Below, one piece after another: positions 16,993 to 26,216 of a stretch of DNA of 64,000 nucleotides. The position numbers were made by a program, and so were the translations under genes. The notes below the pieces were generated by a model, which saw only the letters and a program-made list of their open reading frames with translations, made no database searches and had not been told where the DNA came from. Position 1 is the first letter of the stretch. The number at the start of each line of letters is the position of its first letter. This DNA comes from Pseudomonas sp. 7SR1 (GTDB taxonomy: Bacteria > Pseudomonadota > Gammaproteobacteria > Pseudomonadales > Pseudomonadaceae), in contig NZ_LT707064.1 in the NCBI RefSeq assembly GCF_900156465.1, positions 3,194,501-3,258,500 of the forward strand, in the 5' to 3' direction.

Positions 16993-18198
16993 TCAGGCCG
17001 TCGCCACTGAGCGCTCCTGCGAAGCGCCCAGGAAGCGCAGCAAGGCCAGCAACGGGAATACGCTGCCGACGATGACCACCCACGACCAGCCGCCGTGTTC
17101 ATAGATCGCGCTGGCAATCGACGAGCCGAATGCGCCGCCGATGAAGATGCTGGTCATGTACAGCGCATTGAGGCGACCGCGACTCTTGGCGTCGAGGGCG
17201 TAGATGGTGCGCTGGCCCAGGACCATATTCATCTGTACACAGAAATCCAGCAGCACCCCCGTGACGGCCAGGCCGATGACGCTGTAGAGCGGATGCACGA
17301 ATGCCGGCAGGAAGCTCAGGCTCGCAAAGAGCATGGCCAGCAGCGAAGCGATGCGGGTATGACCGGCGTCCGCCAGGCGCCCGGCGATGGGCGCGGCGAT
17401 GGCGCCGATGGCCCCGACCAGGGCGAACAAGGCAATTTCGCTCTGGCTCAGGCCATGGTTGCGTGCCAGTTCCAGGGGGACCGCCGTCCAGAACAGGCTG
17501 AAGGTGGCGAACAGGCAGGCCTGGTAAAAGGCCCGTTGCCGCAGCAGCGGTTGCTGGCGCAGCAGGGTGCCGAGGGAGGCCAGCAACTGGCCGTAGGAGG
17601 CACTGTGGTCAGGCTGGCGCTTGGGCACGGTGAAAGCCAGGATGATACTGATGGCTGCCATCAATCCGGCCGCGCCCATGAACATGGCACGCCAGCCGAA
17701 GTGGTCGGCGACGACGCTGGACACCGGCCGCGCCAGCAGGATCCCCAGCAACAGGCCCCCCATGATCCCGCCGACCACCCGTCCCCGGGAGGCTTCCGGC
17801 GTCAGGTGCGCGGCCAGGGGAATCAGGACTTGCACCGACACTGAACTGAAGCCCACCAGCAATGAAACCAGCAGGAACACATTGGGCTGATCGGTGAACG
17901 CCGCGCCCAGCAGGCTGGCGATCGCCACCAGGCTGGTGAGGATCATCAACCGGCGGTTTTCCAGCAGGTCGCCCAGCGGCACCAGGAAAAACAGGCCCAG
18001 GGCGTAGCCGATCTGGGTCAGCGAGACGATCAGGCTGGCCATTGTGCTGGTCAGGCCGATGTCTGGTGCGATCAGTTCGATGATGGGCTGGGCGTAGTAG
18101 ATGTTGGCGACGATGGCGCCGCAGCAGAAGGCGAACAGCAGCACCATGCCGCGGGTCATGCTTGTACCGGCGGGTGCGGTGGATGGGGGGGCACTCAT
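16993..18198 (-). CDS. MFS exporter (drug/sugar efflux type)
   Basis: A 401-residue 12-helix major-facilitator protein. After a soluble N-terminus, the first helix reads FAFCCGAIVANIYYAQPIIE. The motif-A loop is GDLLENRRLMI, and RGRVVGGIMGGLLLGILLAR is a motif-C-like antiporter segment. It therefore looks like a proton-driven efflux pump of the YgaY/arabinose-efflux type. No regulator gene adjoins it. Substrate unknown. Confidence 0.87.
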   Translation of the reverse strand: MSAPPSTAPAGTSMTRGMVLLFAFCCGAIVANIYYAQPIIELIAPDIGLTSTMASLIVSLTQIGYALGLFFLVPLGDLLENRRLMILTSLVAIASLLGAAFTDQPNVFLLVSLLVGFSSVSVQVLIPLAAHLTPEASRGRVVGGIMGGLLLGILLARPVSSVVADHFGWRAMFMGAAGLMAAISIILAFTVPKRQPDHSASYGQLLASLGTLLRQQPLLRQRAFYQACLFATFSLFWTAVPLELARNHGLSQSEIALFALVGAIGAIAAPIAGRLADAGHTRIASLLAMLFASLSFLPAFVHPLYSVIGLAVTGVLLDFCVQMNMVLGQRTIYALDAKSRGRLNALYMTSIFIGGAFGSSIASAIYEHGGWSWVVIVGSVFPLLALLRFLGASQERSVATA

Positions 18199-18336
18199 GG
18201 CAATCTCGTCAGTAGCTTGAAAGGATGGCGTGAGGCTAATGAGTTGCGCCGCTCAGGAACAGGCTTTGCGGCTGATATCAGACATGCTTGCCGTTGATGG
18301 TGCGGCGAACCCTTTATAGGGCGAGGGCGTTGCCTC

Positions 18337-18467
18337 TGTGGGAGGGGATTTATCCCCGCTGGGCTGCGCAGCAGCCCTAAAACAGGACACAACGGTATTC
18401 AGACAACCCGCGTCGGCTGGATTGGGGCCGCTACGCAGTCCAGCGGGAATAGATCCCCTCGCCACAG
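18337..18467. repeat. GTGGCGAGGGGATTTATCCCC-family inverted element, copy B
   Basis: An outer inverted repeat (TGTGGGAGGGGATTTATCCCC on the left, GATCCCCTCGCCACA on the right) encloses GCTGGGCTGC and its partner GCAGTCCAGC. It lies downstream of sbp, between sbp and the MFS gene. Confidence 0.7.
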
Positions 18468-18492
18468 GACTGCGCATGACCCATTGGTTTTG

Positions 18493-19491
18493 TTACTGGC
18501 CGCTGTAGATCTGGTCGAAGACCCCACCGTCATTGAAGTGAGTCTTCTGCACCGTGCGCCAGTCACCGAAGGTTTTTTCCACCGACAGGAAATCCACTTT
18601 CGGGAAACGATCGGTGTATTTGGCCAGGACAGCCGGGTCTCGTGGACGCAGGTAGTTGGCGGCGGCGATTTCCTGGCCTTCCGGCGACCACAGGTACTTG
18701 AGGTATGCCTCGGCGGCCTGGCGGGAGCCTTTCTTCTCGACGACCTTGTCCACCACGCTCACGGGCGGCTCGGCTTCGGCGGACACGCTCGGGTAGACCA
18801 CTTCGAACTGGTCGCGGCCGAACTCGCGGGCGATCATTTCGGCTTCGTTTTCAAAGGTCACCAGGACATCGCCGATCTGGTTGGTCATGAAGGTCGTGGT
18901 CGCCGCGCGGCCGCCGGTGTCCAGGACCGGGGCCTGCTTGAACAGCTTGCCGACGAAGTCCTTGGCCTTGCTTTCATCGCCGCCATTCTTGAGCACGTAG
19001 CCCCAGGCCGACAGGTAGGTGTAACGGCCGTTGCCGGAGGTCTTGGGGTTGGGCACGATCACCTGCACGCCGTCCTTGAGCAGGTCGGGCCAGTCTTTCA
19101 GGGCCTTGGGGTTGCCCTTGCGCACGATGAACACCGTGGCCGAAGTGAACGGGGCGCTGTTGTTCGGCAGACGGGTGACCCAGTTCTCGGGGACCAGCTT
19201 GCCGTTGTCCGCCAGGGCATTGATGTCGGTGGCCATGTTCATGGTGATGACATCCGCCGGCAGCCCGTCGATCACCGAGCGCGCCTGCTTGCTGGAGCCG
19301 CCGAAGGACATTTGCACCGTGATGCTTTCGTTGTGTTCGGCCTGCCAGTGCTTCTGGAAAGCAGCGTTGTAGTCCTTGTAGAAGTCGCGCATCACGTCGT
19401 AGGAAACGTTGAGCAGGGTCGGGGCGGCGTGGGCCAGGCTGCCGAAGGTCAGACCGGCGGCAAGGAGTGAGGCGCCAAAGAGTTTCTTCAC
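18493..19491 (-). CDS. sbp: Periplasmic sulfate-binding protein
   Basis: A 332-residue substrate-binding protein of the sulfate ABC transporter (Sbp/CysP family). The GTG at 19491 is chosen because AAGGA lies 7 bp upstream and it gives a clean signal peptide (VKKLFGASLLAAGLTFGSLA, then HA before cleavage). Mature sequence has NVSYDVMRDFYKDYNAAFQ, the sulfate-contacting FGGSSKQARSVIDG, and NPKTSGNGRYTYLSAWG. No permease or ATPase genes adjoin it, so it must work with a transporter encoded elsewhere. CysB control is expected from the family; I did not identify a site. Confidence 0.93.
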   Translation of the reverse strand: MKKLFGASLLAAGLTFGSLAHAAPTLLNVSYDVMRDFYKDYNAAFQKHWQAEHNESITVQMSFGGSSKQARSVIDGLPADVITMNMATDINALADNGKLVPENWVTRLPNNSAPFTSATVFIVRKGNPKALKDWPDLLKDGVQVIVPNPKTSGNGRYTYLSAWGYVLKNGGDESKAKDFVGKLFKQAPVLDTGGRAATTTFMTNQIGDVLVTFENEAEMIAREFGRDQFEVVYPSVSAEAEPPVSVVDKVVEKKGSRQAAEAYLKYLWSPEGQEIAAANYLRPRDPAVLAKYTDRFPKVDFLSVEKTFGDWRTVQKTHFNDGGVFDQIYSGQ

Positions 19492-19571
19492 TGCGAATTC
19501 CTTTTTATTGAAAGGGGTTCCGGACACTAGCTGTAAGCCTAGGGCCCTTCAAGCATCAAAAAGTGCTTTGC

Positions 19572-20396
19572 TTATTCCAGTTTCTTGAACAGTGCATTAC
19601 CGCAGCGGGAGCAGAACGCCGCCCCGTGCTCGTGGTTGTTTTTGCTGCACACCGGGCAGTCGTGCTTGAGCTGGTCCCCGCGCATGGCCGAGGCCAGTTC
19701 AGCCGTGAAGATACCGGTCGGCACCGCGATGATCGAGTAACCGGTGATCATCACCAGGGATGAGACCACCTGGCCCAGCGGTGTCTTGGGCACGATGTCG
19801 CCGAAGCCCACGGTGGTCAATGTCACGATAGCCCAGTAGATGCCCTTGGGGATGCTGGTGAAGCCGTGCTCGGGACCTTCGATGACATACATCAGCGTGC
19901 CGAATACGGTCACCAGGGTCGAGACGCTGACCAGGAACACGATGATTTTCTGCTTGCTGCCCCGCAGTGCCGACATCAGGTAATTGGCCTGCTTGAGGTA
20001 GGGGCTGAGCTTGAGCACGCGGAAAATGCGCAGCATGCGGATGATCCGGACGATCAGCAGGTACTGGGCATCGCTGTAGTACAACGCCAGGATACCCGGC
20101 ACGATCGCCAGCAGGTCCACCAGGCCGTAGAAGCTGAAGGCGTAGCGCAGTGGCTGGGGCGAGCAGTACAGGCGCAGGCCATATTCCACCAGGAAGATGA
20201 AGGTAAAGCCCCATTCGATGTAGGCCAGCAGGGCCGCGTAGTCCTTGTGCACGCTGTCGATGCTGTCGAGCATCACCGTCACGAGGCTGGCGAGGATGAT
20301 CAACAGCAATGCGCTGTCGAAGCGTCGGCCGGCCACGGTGTCGGTCTGGAAAATCATGATGTAGAGGCGCTGACGCCAATCGTTGCTGTGGTCCAT
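19572..20396 (-). CDS. Voltage-gated-type potassium channel with C-terminal zinc ribbon
   Basis: A 274-residue six-helix ion channel. S1-S3 span about 28-105. S4 carries regularly spaced arginines (RIIRMLRIFRVLKL, 117-130). The pore loop has the K+ filter TTVGFGD (194-200), followed by S6. After the membrane part, two pairs of cysteines (C247/C250 and C262/C265) form a probable zinc ribbon in DCPVC...FCSRCG, facing the cytosol. The channel core is standard; the ribbon may aid assembly or sense metal or redox state. Confidence 0.9.
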   Translation of the reverse strand: MDHSNDWRQRLYIMIFQTDTVAGRRFDSALLLIILASLVTVMLDSIDSVHKDYAALLAYIEWGFTFIFLVEYGLRLYCSPQPLRYAFSFYGLVDLLAIVPGILALYYSDAQYLLIVRIIRMLRIFRVLKLSPYLKQANYLMSALRGSKQKIIVFLVSVSTLVTVFGTLMYVIEGPEHGFTSIPKGIYWAIVTLTTVGFGDIVPKTPLGQVVSSLVMITGYSIIAVPTGIFTAELASAMRGDQLKHDCPVCSKNNHEHGAAFCSRCGNALFKKLE

Positions 20397-20416
20397 AACC
20401 TTCGCCTGAGTCGGAA

Positions 20417-21319
20417 TCAGCGAAGCCTAGGTCGATTGCGTTGCAGAGCGCAAGGCGTGGCGTCGAGACTGGCCTGGCGCCATGTCCGAACCGTGGCGTG
20501 GACCAGCCAGCAGGCGAGGATGAACGGGGCCGTCAGCGGCACCAGGCCGAGGGCGGCGAACCCTGGTGCGAGGATCAACGCCAGCACGATGCCAGTCAGT
20601 GGCAGCCATGGCCGGTGATGCTGTTGGCTGAGGGCCAGGGCCACCAGCACCGGGTTGTAGCCGCCCAGCCCGGAAAGGGCGGTTGCGTTTTCATGCTGTA
20701 GCAACGTGAAGGCCAGGCCGACGGCGGAAGCGAACAATGCCCAGGCGCCGGCGCGCCGGTTGGCCAGCAGCAGACCGGTGGCAATCAGCGCACCGGCCAC
20801 CGGATGGCCGAGAAACATGGCCTGGCCCAGTCCGCTCAACTGAGCGGCCAGTAGGTTGGGTAAGGTTATTTCAATCGAGGTGGCGAGAGGCGGCGGCAGG
20901 GTGAACCCCATCAGCAGCCAGGCCAACGCGACAAAGGGCGCGGTGTAGGCGGGCAGGCAGCGAGGGTCTCGGGTGCGCTTGAGCCATTGCTGGGTGAGCA
21001 TCGCGCTGAGGCCACCCGCGGCGATGATCAACGGTGGCAACAGGACGGACCAGGGCAACGTGAGGCTCAGCAGCAAGCCCAGCAGAATGCCGTTGTAGCT
21101 GAACAGTCCGGCTTGCCGGTCGGCCTTGGTGTAACCACGTCGCTGGGCCGTCAGCAACCCGGCCACCCCGCCGAGCAACGCGCCGCCGAACAGGGCGGGC
21201 GCAGTGAGCAGAATCGCCGACAGGCACAGCAGACCGCACAGCGGATGGCGCTGGAGGAAAACCTGGCTGAAGCCGTTGAGCAGGGCGGTGGCCCAGTCGG
21301 GGCAGTGGGTGTTGGGCAT
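20417..21319 (-). CDS. Urea transporter (UT family)
   Basis: A 300-residue inner-membrane protein with about 10 helices and UT-family duplication: FSYNGILLGLLLSLTLPW in the first half, and GLGGYNPVLVALALSQQ, the equivalent in the second. UT proteins are passive urea channels. The gene lies beside the pyk end of the glyoxylate operon, separated by a REPIN. Because allantoin breakdown yields both urea and glyoxylate, the placement is suggestive. No urease or allantoin genes are in the window. Confidence 0.85.
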   Translation of the reverse strand: MPNTHCPDWATALLNGFSQVFLQRHPLCGLLCLSAILLTAPALFGGALLGGVAGLLTAQRRGYTKADRQAGLFSYNGILLGLLLSLTLPWSVLLPPLIIAAGGLSAMLTQQWLKRTRDPRCLPAYTAPFVALAWLLMGFTLPPPLATSIEITLPNLLAAQLSGLGQAMFLGHPVAGALIATGLLLANRRAGAWALFASAVGLAFTLLQHENATALSGLGGYNPVLVALALSQQHHRPWLPLTGIVLALILAPGFAALGLVPLTAPFILACWLVHATVRTWRQASLDATPCALQRNRPRLR

Positions 21320-21351
21320 GATAGGTATATGTCAGAGGGACGAGTCGACTT

Positions 21352-21418
21352 CATCGCGAGCAAGCTCGCTCCCACAAGGGCACCGCAGCTCCCTGTGGGA
21401 GCGAGCTTGCTCGCGATG
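21352..21418. repeat. REPIN (paired REP), pyk/urea transporter gap
   Basis: CATCGCGAGCAAGCTCGCTC, then CCACA, faces TGTGGGAGCGAGCTTGCTCG across a short spacer, forming a long hairpin typical of Pseudomonas REP doublets. Confidence 0.9.
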
Positions 21419-21489
21419 AGGCCAGTACCGACGTTCGTGGCCTGTGTGGCTGATTCGTGCGCTCAAATTCGAATCAGCCGTACAGGCCC

Positions 21490-22905
21490 CTAGATCAACG
21501 TCTCGATGCGCAGGGAATTGGTCGACCCCGGTTTCCCGAACGGAACGCCCGCGGTGATCAGCAGCGTATCGCCGCGTTGGGCCATGCCTTGCGCCTGGGC
21601 GATTTCCAGGGCGGTGGAGCACACCTCGTCCACCTGCCGCAGTCGATCGTTGACCACCGAGTGCACGCCCCAGGCCACCGTCAGGCGGCGGGCGGCCTGC
21701 AGGTTCGGCGTGAGATTGAGGATCGGTACTGTCGGCCGCTCCCGCGCCGCTCGCAGGCTGGAGCTGCCCGACTCGCTGTAGTTCACCAGCACCGCCACCG
21801 GCAGGACATTGCTGATCCGGCGGATCGCGCAACTGATGGCGTCCGACACCGTGGCCTCGGCTTTCGGCCGGCTGACATCCAGCTGGGCCTGGTAATCCGG
21901 ACCGTTTTCCACCTGGCGAATGATCTTGCTCATCATCTGCACGGCTTCCAGGGGGTAATCGCCGGAGGCGGTCTCCGCCGACAGCATCACCGCGTCGGCG
22001 CCTTCGGCCACGGCGTTGGCCACATCGGTCACCTCAGCCCGGGTAGGCGCCGGGGAGAAACGCATCGACTCCAGCATCTGGGTCGCCACCACCACCGGTT
22101 TGCCGAGGGCGCGACAGGTGCCGATGATGGTCTTCTGGATCTGCGGCACACTCTCGGCAGGCACCTCCACGCCCAGGTCTCCACGAGCGACCATGATCGC
22201 GTCGCTCAGTTCGGCGATTTCCCGCAGCCGGGTCACCGCCGATGGCTTTTCGATCTTCGCCATCAGGAAGGCCTTGTCGCCGATCAGAGCGCGAGCTTCG
22301 CGGATATCTTCGGGGCGTTGCACGAAGGACAGGGCCACCCAGTCCACACCCAGTGCCAGGCCGAAGCTCAAGTCGCGGCGGTCCTTGGCCGTCAGCGGGC
22401 TCAGGTCGAGCAAGGCCTGGGGCACGTTCACGCCTTTGCGGTCCGACAGCTCGCCGCCATTGAGCACTTCGGTGTCGATGGCGTCATCATGCCGGGCCGT
22501 CACCCGCAGGCGCAGCTTGCCGTCATCCAGCAACAGGTCCATGCCGGGTTCCAGGGCCGCGATGATTTGCGGGTGGGGCAGGTTGACCCGACGGCGATCG
22601 CCCGGTGTCGGGTCCAGATCCAGCCGCAGGGCCTGGCCTCGCTGCAGCGACACTTTTGCTTCGGCGAAGCGGCCGACCCGCAGTTTCGGACCTTGCAAGT
22701 CCATCAGGATGCCCAATGGGTAGTTGAGCTGTTGTTCGACCTCACGAATCCACTGGTAACGCTGGGCGTGGTCGGCATGCTCGCCGTGGCTGAAGTTGAG
22801 GCGAAAGATATTCACGCCGGCCTCCACCAGTTCACGTACATCGTCGAGGCCACGGGTGGCGGGGCCGAGGGTCGCGAGGATCTTGACCTTTTTATCAGGC
22901 GTCAT
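21490..22905 (-). CDS. pyk: Pyruvate kinase
   Basis: A 471-residue pyruvate kinase that transfers phosphate from phosphoenolpyruvate to ADP. Signatures are KVKILATLGPATRG at the N-terminus, RLNFSHGEHADH, the active-site segment FLMAKIEKPSAV with its catalytic lysine, and MVARGDLGVEVPAE. It overlaps the end of ttuD by 11 bp and is the last gene of the gcl operon. There it completes the route from glycerate-2-phosphate (via enolase) to pyruvate. Pseudomonads usually carry a second pyruvate kinase elsewhere. Confidence 0.95.
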   Translation of the reverse strand: MTPDKKVKILATLGPATRGLDDVRELVEAGVNIFRLNFSHGEHADHAQRYQWIREVEQQLNYPLGILMDLQGPKLRVGRFAEAKVSLQRGQALRLDLDPTPGDRRRVNLPHPQIIAALEPGMDLLLDDGKLRLRVTARHDDAIDTEVLNGGELSDRKGVNVPQALLDLSPLTAKDRRDLSFGLALGVDWVALSFVQRPEDIREARALIGDKAFLMAKIEKPSAVTRLREIAELSDAIMVARGDLGVEVPAESVPQIQKTIIGTCRALGKPVVVATQMLESMRFSPAPTRAEVTDVANAVAEGADAVMLSAETASGDYPLEAVQMMSKIIRQVENGPDYQAQLDVSRPKAEATVSDAISCAIRRISNVLPVAVLVNYSESGSSSLRAARERPTVPILNLTPNLQAARRLTVAWGVHSVVNDRLRQVDEVCSTALEIAQAQGMAQRGDTLLITAGVPFGKPGSTNSLRIETLI

Positions 22906-24175
22906 GAGTGGGGGTCTCGAGAATCAGGAGGGCGCGAAAGTCGTTGACGTTGGTGCGGGTCGGCTCGGTGACGATCAATGCGTCCAGCGCGGCGAAATAG
23001 CCATGGCCGTTGTTGTTATCCAGTTCATCGCTGGCATTGAGGCCCAGCTCGGCGGCGCGGCGGTAACTGTCCGGGGTCATGATGGCGCCGGCGTTGTCTT
23101 CGGAACCGTCGATGCCGTCCGTATCGCCGGCCAGTGCGTAGATGCCAGGGTGGCCCTTGAGGCTGTCGGTCAGGCTCAGCAGGAATTCGGCATTGCGCCC
23201 GCCACGGCCCTGGCCACGCACGGTCACGGTGGTTTCGCCGCCGGACAGGATCACGCAGGGTGCCGCCAGAGGCTGGCCATACCGGGCGACTTGCCGGGCA
23301 ATGCCGGCATGGACCTTGGCCACTTCCCGGGACTCGCCTTCCAGGTCGCCCAGGATCAACGGGCTGAAGCCGGCCTGGCGGGCTTTCACCGCGGCCGCCT
23401 CCAGGGATTGCTGGGGCCGGGCGATCAACTGGAAGTGACTGCGGGACAGGCTCGGGTCGCCGGGCTTGACGGTTTCCGATTCCGGGCTCAGCAGCCAGTT
23501 GCGCACCGAGGCCGGGACCTCGATGTCGTAGCGCTTGAGGATCGCCAGGGCTTCGGCCGATGTACTGGGGTCGGCCACGGTGGGACCGGACGCGATGACC
23601 GTGGCCAGGTCGCCCGGCACATCGGAGATGGCATAGGTGTAGACCGTCGCCGGCCAGCAGGCCTTGCCCAGGCGTCCACCCTTGATGGCCGACAGGTGCT
23701 TGCGCACGCAGTTCATCTCGCCGATGGTGGCGCCGGACTTGAGCAGGGCTTTGTTGATCGCCTGTTTGTCCGCCAGGGTGATCCCGGCGGCTGGCAGCGC
23801 CAGCAACGCCGAGCCGCCGCCGGACAGCAGGAAGATGACCCGGTCGTCTTCGTTCAGGTGGCTGACCAGCTCCAGCACCCGCCCGGCCACCGCCAGGCCG
23901 GCCGCGTCGGGCACGGGATGAGCGGCTTCCACCACCTCGATTTTCTGGCACGGCGCGCCGTGGCCGTAGCGGGTCACCACCAGGCCGGTGACTTCGCCCT
24001 GCCAGCAAGCCTCGACCACCTGGGCCATTGCCGCGGCCGCCTTGCCGGCACCGATGACGATCACCCGGCCGCTGCGGTCGCTGGGCAGGTACTGTTCGAG
24101 GACATGCTGCGGATGGGCCGCTTCGATGGCTGTGGCAAACAGCTCGCGGAGCAATTGTTGCGGATCGACCGACAT
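22895..24175 (-). CDS. ttuD: Glycerate 2-kinase (MOFRL family)
   Basis: A 426-residue protein of the GckA/TtuD type, phosphorylating D-glycerate to 2-phosphoglycerate. The N-terminal half carries VIVIGAGKAAAAMAQVVEAC and the nucleotide-region FLLSGGGSALLALPAAGITL. The C-terminal MOFRL domain shows GRGGRNAEFLLSL and ALAGDTDGIDGSEDNAGA. Older annotation calls the family hydroxypyruvate reductase; the sequence fits the kinase. It sits between glxR, which makes its substrate, and pyk. Confidence 0.92.
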   Translation of the reverse strand: MSVDPQQLLRELFATAIEAAHPQHVLEQYLPSDRSGRVIVIGAGKAAAAMAQVVEACWQGEVTGLVVTRYGHGAPCQKIEVVEAAHPVPDAAGLAVAGRVLELVSHLNEDDRVIFLLSGGGSALLALPAAGITLADKQAINKALLKSGATIGEMNCVRKHLSAIKGGRLGKACWPATVYTYAISDVPGDLATVIASGPTVADPSTSAEALAILKRYDIEVPASVRNWLLSPESETVKPGDPSLSRSHFQLIARPQQSLEAAAVKARQAGFSPLILGDLEGESREVAKVHAGIARQVARYGQPLAAPCVILSGGETTVTVRGQGRGGRNAEFLLSLTDSLKGHPGIYALAGDTDGIDGSEDNAGAIMTPDSYRRAAELGLNASDELDNNNGHGYFAALDALIVTEPTRTNVNDFRALLILETPTHDA

Positions 24176-24215
24176 GGCGGGCTCCCGGTTTTTTATTATT
24201 GGTGTTGAAGCGAGC

Positions 24216-24243
24216 CTTGTGGGCGCGAGCTTGCTCCCACAAG
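24216..24243. repeat. Single short REP hairpin between ttuD and glxR
   Basis: CTTGTGGGCGCGAGCTTGCT, then CCCACAAG, folds on itself. It is a shortened REP in the 77-bp gap of the gcl operon. Confidence 0.7.
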
Positions 24244-24252
24244 GGGCAGGGT

Positions 24253-25143
24253 TTATTTGTCGCGAATCGAGAAATTGGCCATATGCTCCAGGCCCTTGAT
24301 CAGCGCCGAGTGGTCCCAGTTGCTGCCGCCGATGGCCGCGCAGGTGCTGAACACTTGCTGGGCGTTGGCGGTATTGGGCAGGTTGATGTTCAGTTCCCTG
24401 GCGCCTTGCAGGGCCAGGTTCAGGTCCTTCTGGTGCAGGCTGATGCGGAAGCCTGGGTCGAAGGTGCCCTTGATCATGCGCTCGCCATGCACTTCGAGGA
24501 TCTTCGACGAGGCGAAACCGCCCATCAGGGCTTCGCGGACCTTGGCCGGGTCGGCGCCGTTCTTCGAGGCGAACAGCAAGGCTTCGGCCACGGCCTGGAT
24601 GTTCAGCGCCACGATGATCTGGTTCGCCACTTTCGCGGTCTGGCCGTCGCCGTTGCCGCCCACCAGGGTGATGTTCTTGCCCATGGCCTGGAACAGCGGC
24701 AGGGCGCGCTCGAAGGCCGCACTGTCACCGCCGACCATGATGCTCAAGGTCGCGGCCTTGGCGCCGACTTCGCCGCCGGAAACCGGCGCATCGAGGTACT
24801 GCGCGCCCTTTTCGTTGATCTTCGCCGCGAACGCCTTGGTGGCGGTGGGGGAGATCGAACTCATGTCGATGACCACCTTGCCCGCACCCACGCCAGCCGC
24901 CACGCCGTCGGTGCGTAACAGCACATCCTCGACCTGCGGAGTGTCCGGGACCATGACGATGATGAACTCGGCTTCCTGGGCGACTTCCTTCGGATTGGCC
25001 AGGGCCACCGCGCCGCCATCCAGGAGGTCGGCGGGTGCCGGGTCGTGATGCACGGACAGGAACAGGCTGTGCCCGGCCTTTTGCAGGTTCAGTGCCATGG
25101 GGTGGCCCATGATGCCGGTGCCGATGAATCCGATTTTAGCCAT
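24253..25143 (-). CDS. glxR: Tartronate semialdehyde reductase (2-hydroxy-3-oxopropionate reductase)
   Basis: A 296-residue beta-hydroxyacid dehydrogenase. The NAD(P)-binding start is KIGFIGTGIMGHPMALNLQK, substrate-binding DAPVSGGEVGAKAATLSIMV is near residue 118, and the catalytic lysine lies in GQTAKVANQIIVALNIQAVA. It reduces tartronate semialdehyde to D-glycerate. Its position in the gcl-hyi-glxR-ttuD order distinguishes it from 3-hydroxyisobutyrate dehydrogenase. Confidence 0.94.
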   Translation of the reverse strand: MAKIGFIGTGIMGHPMALNLQKAGHSLFLSVHHDPAPADLLDGGAVALANPKEVAQEAEFIIVMVPDTPQVEDVLLRTDGVAAGVGAGKVVIDMSSISPTATKAFAAKINEKGAQYLDAPVSGGEVGAKAATLSIMVGGDSAAFERALPLFQAMGKNITLVGGNGDGQTAKVANQIIVALNIQAVAEALLFASKNGADPAKVREALMGGFASSKILEVHGERMIKGTFDPGFRISLHQKDLNLALQGARELNINLPNTANAQQVFSTCAAIGGSNWDHSALIKGLEHMANFSIRDK

Positions 25144-25196
25144 GGGAAAATCCTCTTGTGGTTATCGCTGCTTCAAGCAAACGAGGGAGTGCTTTC

Positions 25197-25285
25197 TGTG
25201 GGAGCGAGCTTGCTCGCGATGACGGTGTGTCAGCCAGAAAATGAGTGACCGGACTGACGCCATCGCGAGCAAGCTCGCTCCCACA
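25197..25285. repeat. REPIN between glxR and hyi
   Basis: TGTGGGAGCGAGCTTGCTCG on the left and CATCGCGAGCAAGCTCGCTC on the right, separated by about 40 bp, within the gcl operon. Confidence 0.9.
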
Positions 25286-25297
25286 GGGGGAATTGCG

Positions 25298-26080
25298 TCA
25301 GATCGCGTTATGGCTCTTCAGCCACCCCAGACCTGCTTCGGTGCTGGTCAACGGCTTGTATTCACAGCCGACCCAACCCTGGTAGCCGATGCGGTCCAGG
25401 TGTTCGAACAGGAAGCGGTAGTTGATTTCGCCGGTGCCCGGCTCGTTGCGTCCCGGGTTGTCCGCCAGCTGCACATGATTGATCTCGCCCAGGTGCGCCG
25501 ACAGGGTCCGGGCCAGGTCGCCTTCCATGATTTGCATGTGATAGATGTCGTATTGCAGGAACAGGTTGGTGCTGCCCACCTGCTCGCGGATCGACAGGGC
25601 CTGGGCGGTGTTGTTCAAGTAGAAGCCTGGAATGTCGCGGGTGTTGATGGCTTCCATCACCAGCTTGATGCCTTTGGCCTGCAGTTTTTCGGCGGCGTAC
25701 TTGAGGTTGGCGACGAAGGTTTTCTCCGCCAGGGCTTCGTCGCATTTGTGCGGGCGAATCCCGGCCAGGCAGTTGACCTGGGTATTGCCCAGGACCTGGG
25801 CGTAGGCGATTGCCAGGTCGACGCCGGCGCGAAACTCCTCGACCCGGTCCGGCAGGCAGGCGATACCACGTTCGCCTTTGGCCCAGTCGCCGGCCGGCAG
25901 GTTGAACAGCACCTGGGTCAGGCCGTTGGCGTCCAGCAGGGCCTTGAGTTCGGCGGAGCTGTAGTCGTAGGGGAACAGGTACTCGACACCGCTGAAGCCG
26001 GCCTTGGCGGCCGCCTCGAAACGGGCGAGGAAATCCTGCTCGGTAAACAGCATGGACAGGTTGGCTGCGAAACGCGGCAT
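25298..26080 (-). CDS. hyi: Hydroxypyruvate isomerase
   Basis: A 260-residue TIM-barrel isomerase of the xylose-isomerase-like superfamily, interconverting hydroxypyruvate and tartronate semialdehyde. It starts MPRFAANLSMLFTEQDFLAR. Metal and active-site segments include LVMEAINTRDIPGFYLN (Glu), LQYDIYHMQIMEGDL, INHVQLADNPGRNEPGTGEI and WVGCEYKPLTSTEAGLGWL. It is the second gene of the operon, directly after gcl. Confidence 0.95.
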   Translation of the reverse strand: MPRFAANLSMLFTEQDFLARFEAAAKAGFSGVEYLFPYDYSSAELKALLDANGLTQVLFNLPAGDWAKGERGIACLPDRVEEFRAGVDLAIAYAQVLGNTQVNCLAGIRPHKCDEALAEKTFVANLKYAAEKLQAKGIKLVMEAINTRDIPGFYLNNTAQALSIREQVGSTNLFLQYDIYHMQIMEGDLARTLSAHLGEINHVQLADNPGRNEPGTGEINYRFLFEHLDRIGYQGWVGCEYKPLTSTEAGLGWLKSHNAI

Positions 26081-26112
26081 GGTGGTCTCCTGTGAATATT
26101 TATCAGGCCCCC

Positions 26113-26201
26113 TGTGGGAGCGAGCTTGCTCGCGATAGCGGTGTGTCTGCTTGCATCCAGGTTGAATGTTGCGCCGTCATCGCGAGCAAGCTCGCTCCCA
26201 C
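26113..26201. repeat. REPIN between hyi and gcl
   Basis: A REP doublet with the spacer GTGTGTCTGCTTGCATCCA and then a run ending GCGCCGTCATCGCG. It is very close, spacer included, to the element at 34011-34100. Confidence 0.9.
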
Positions 26202-26216
26202 TGGGACGCCGGTCGG

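Noticed and set aside
24181..24299. Possible mobile element at the ttuD/glxR junction
   Set aside because: Only a short REP hairpin is present; no transposase, no target duplication.
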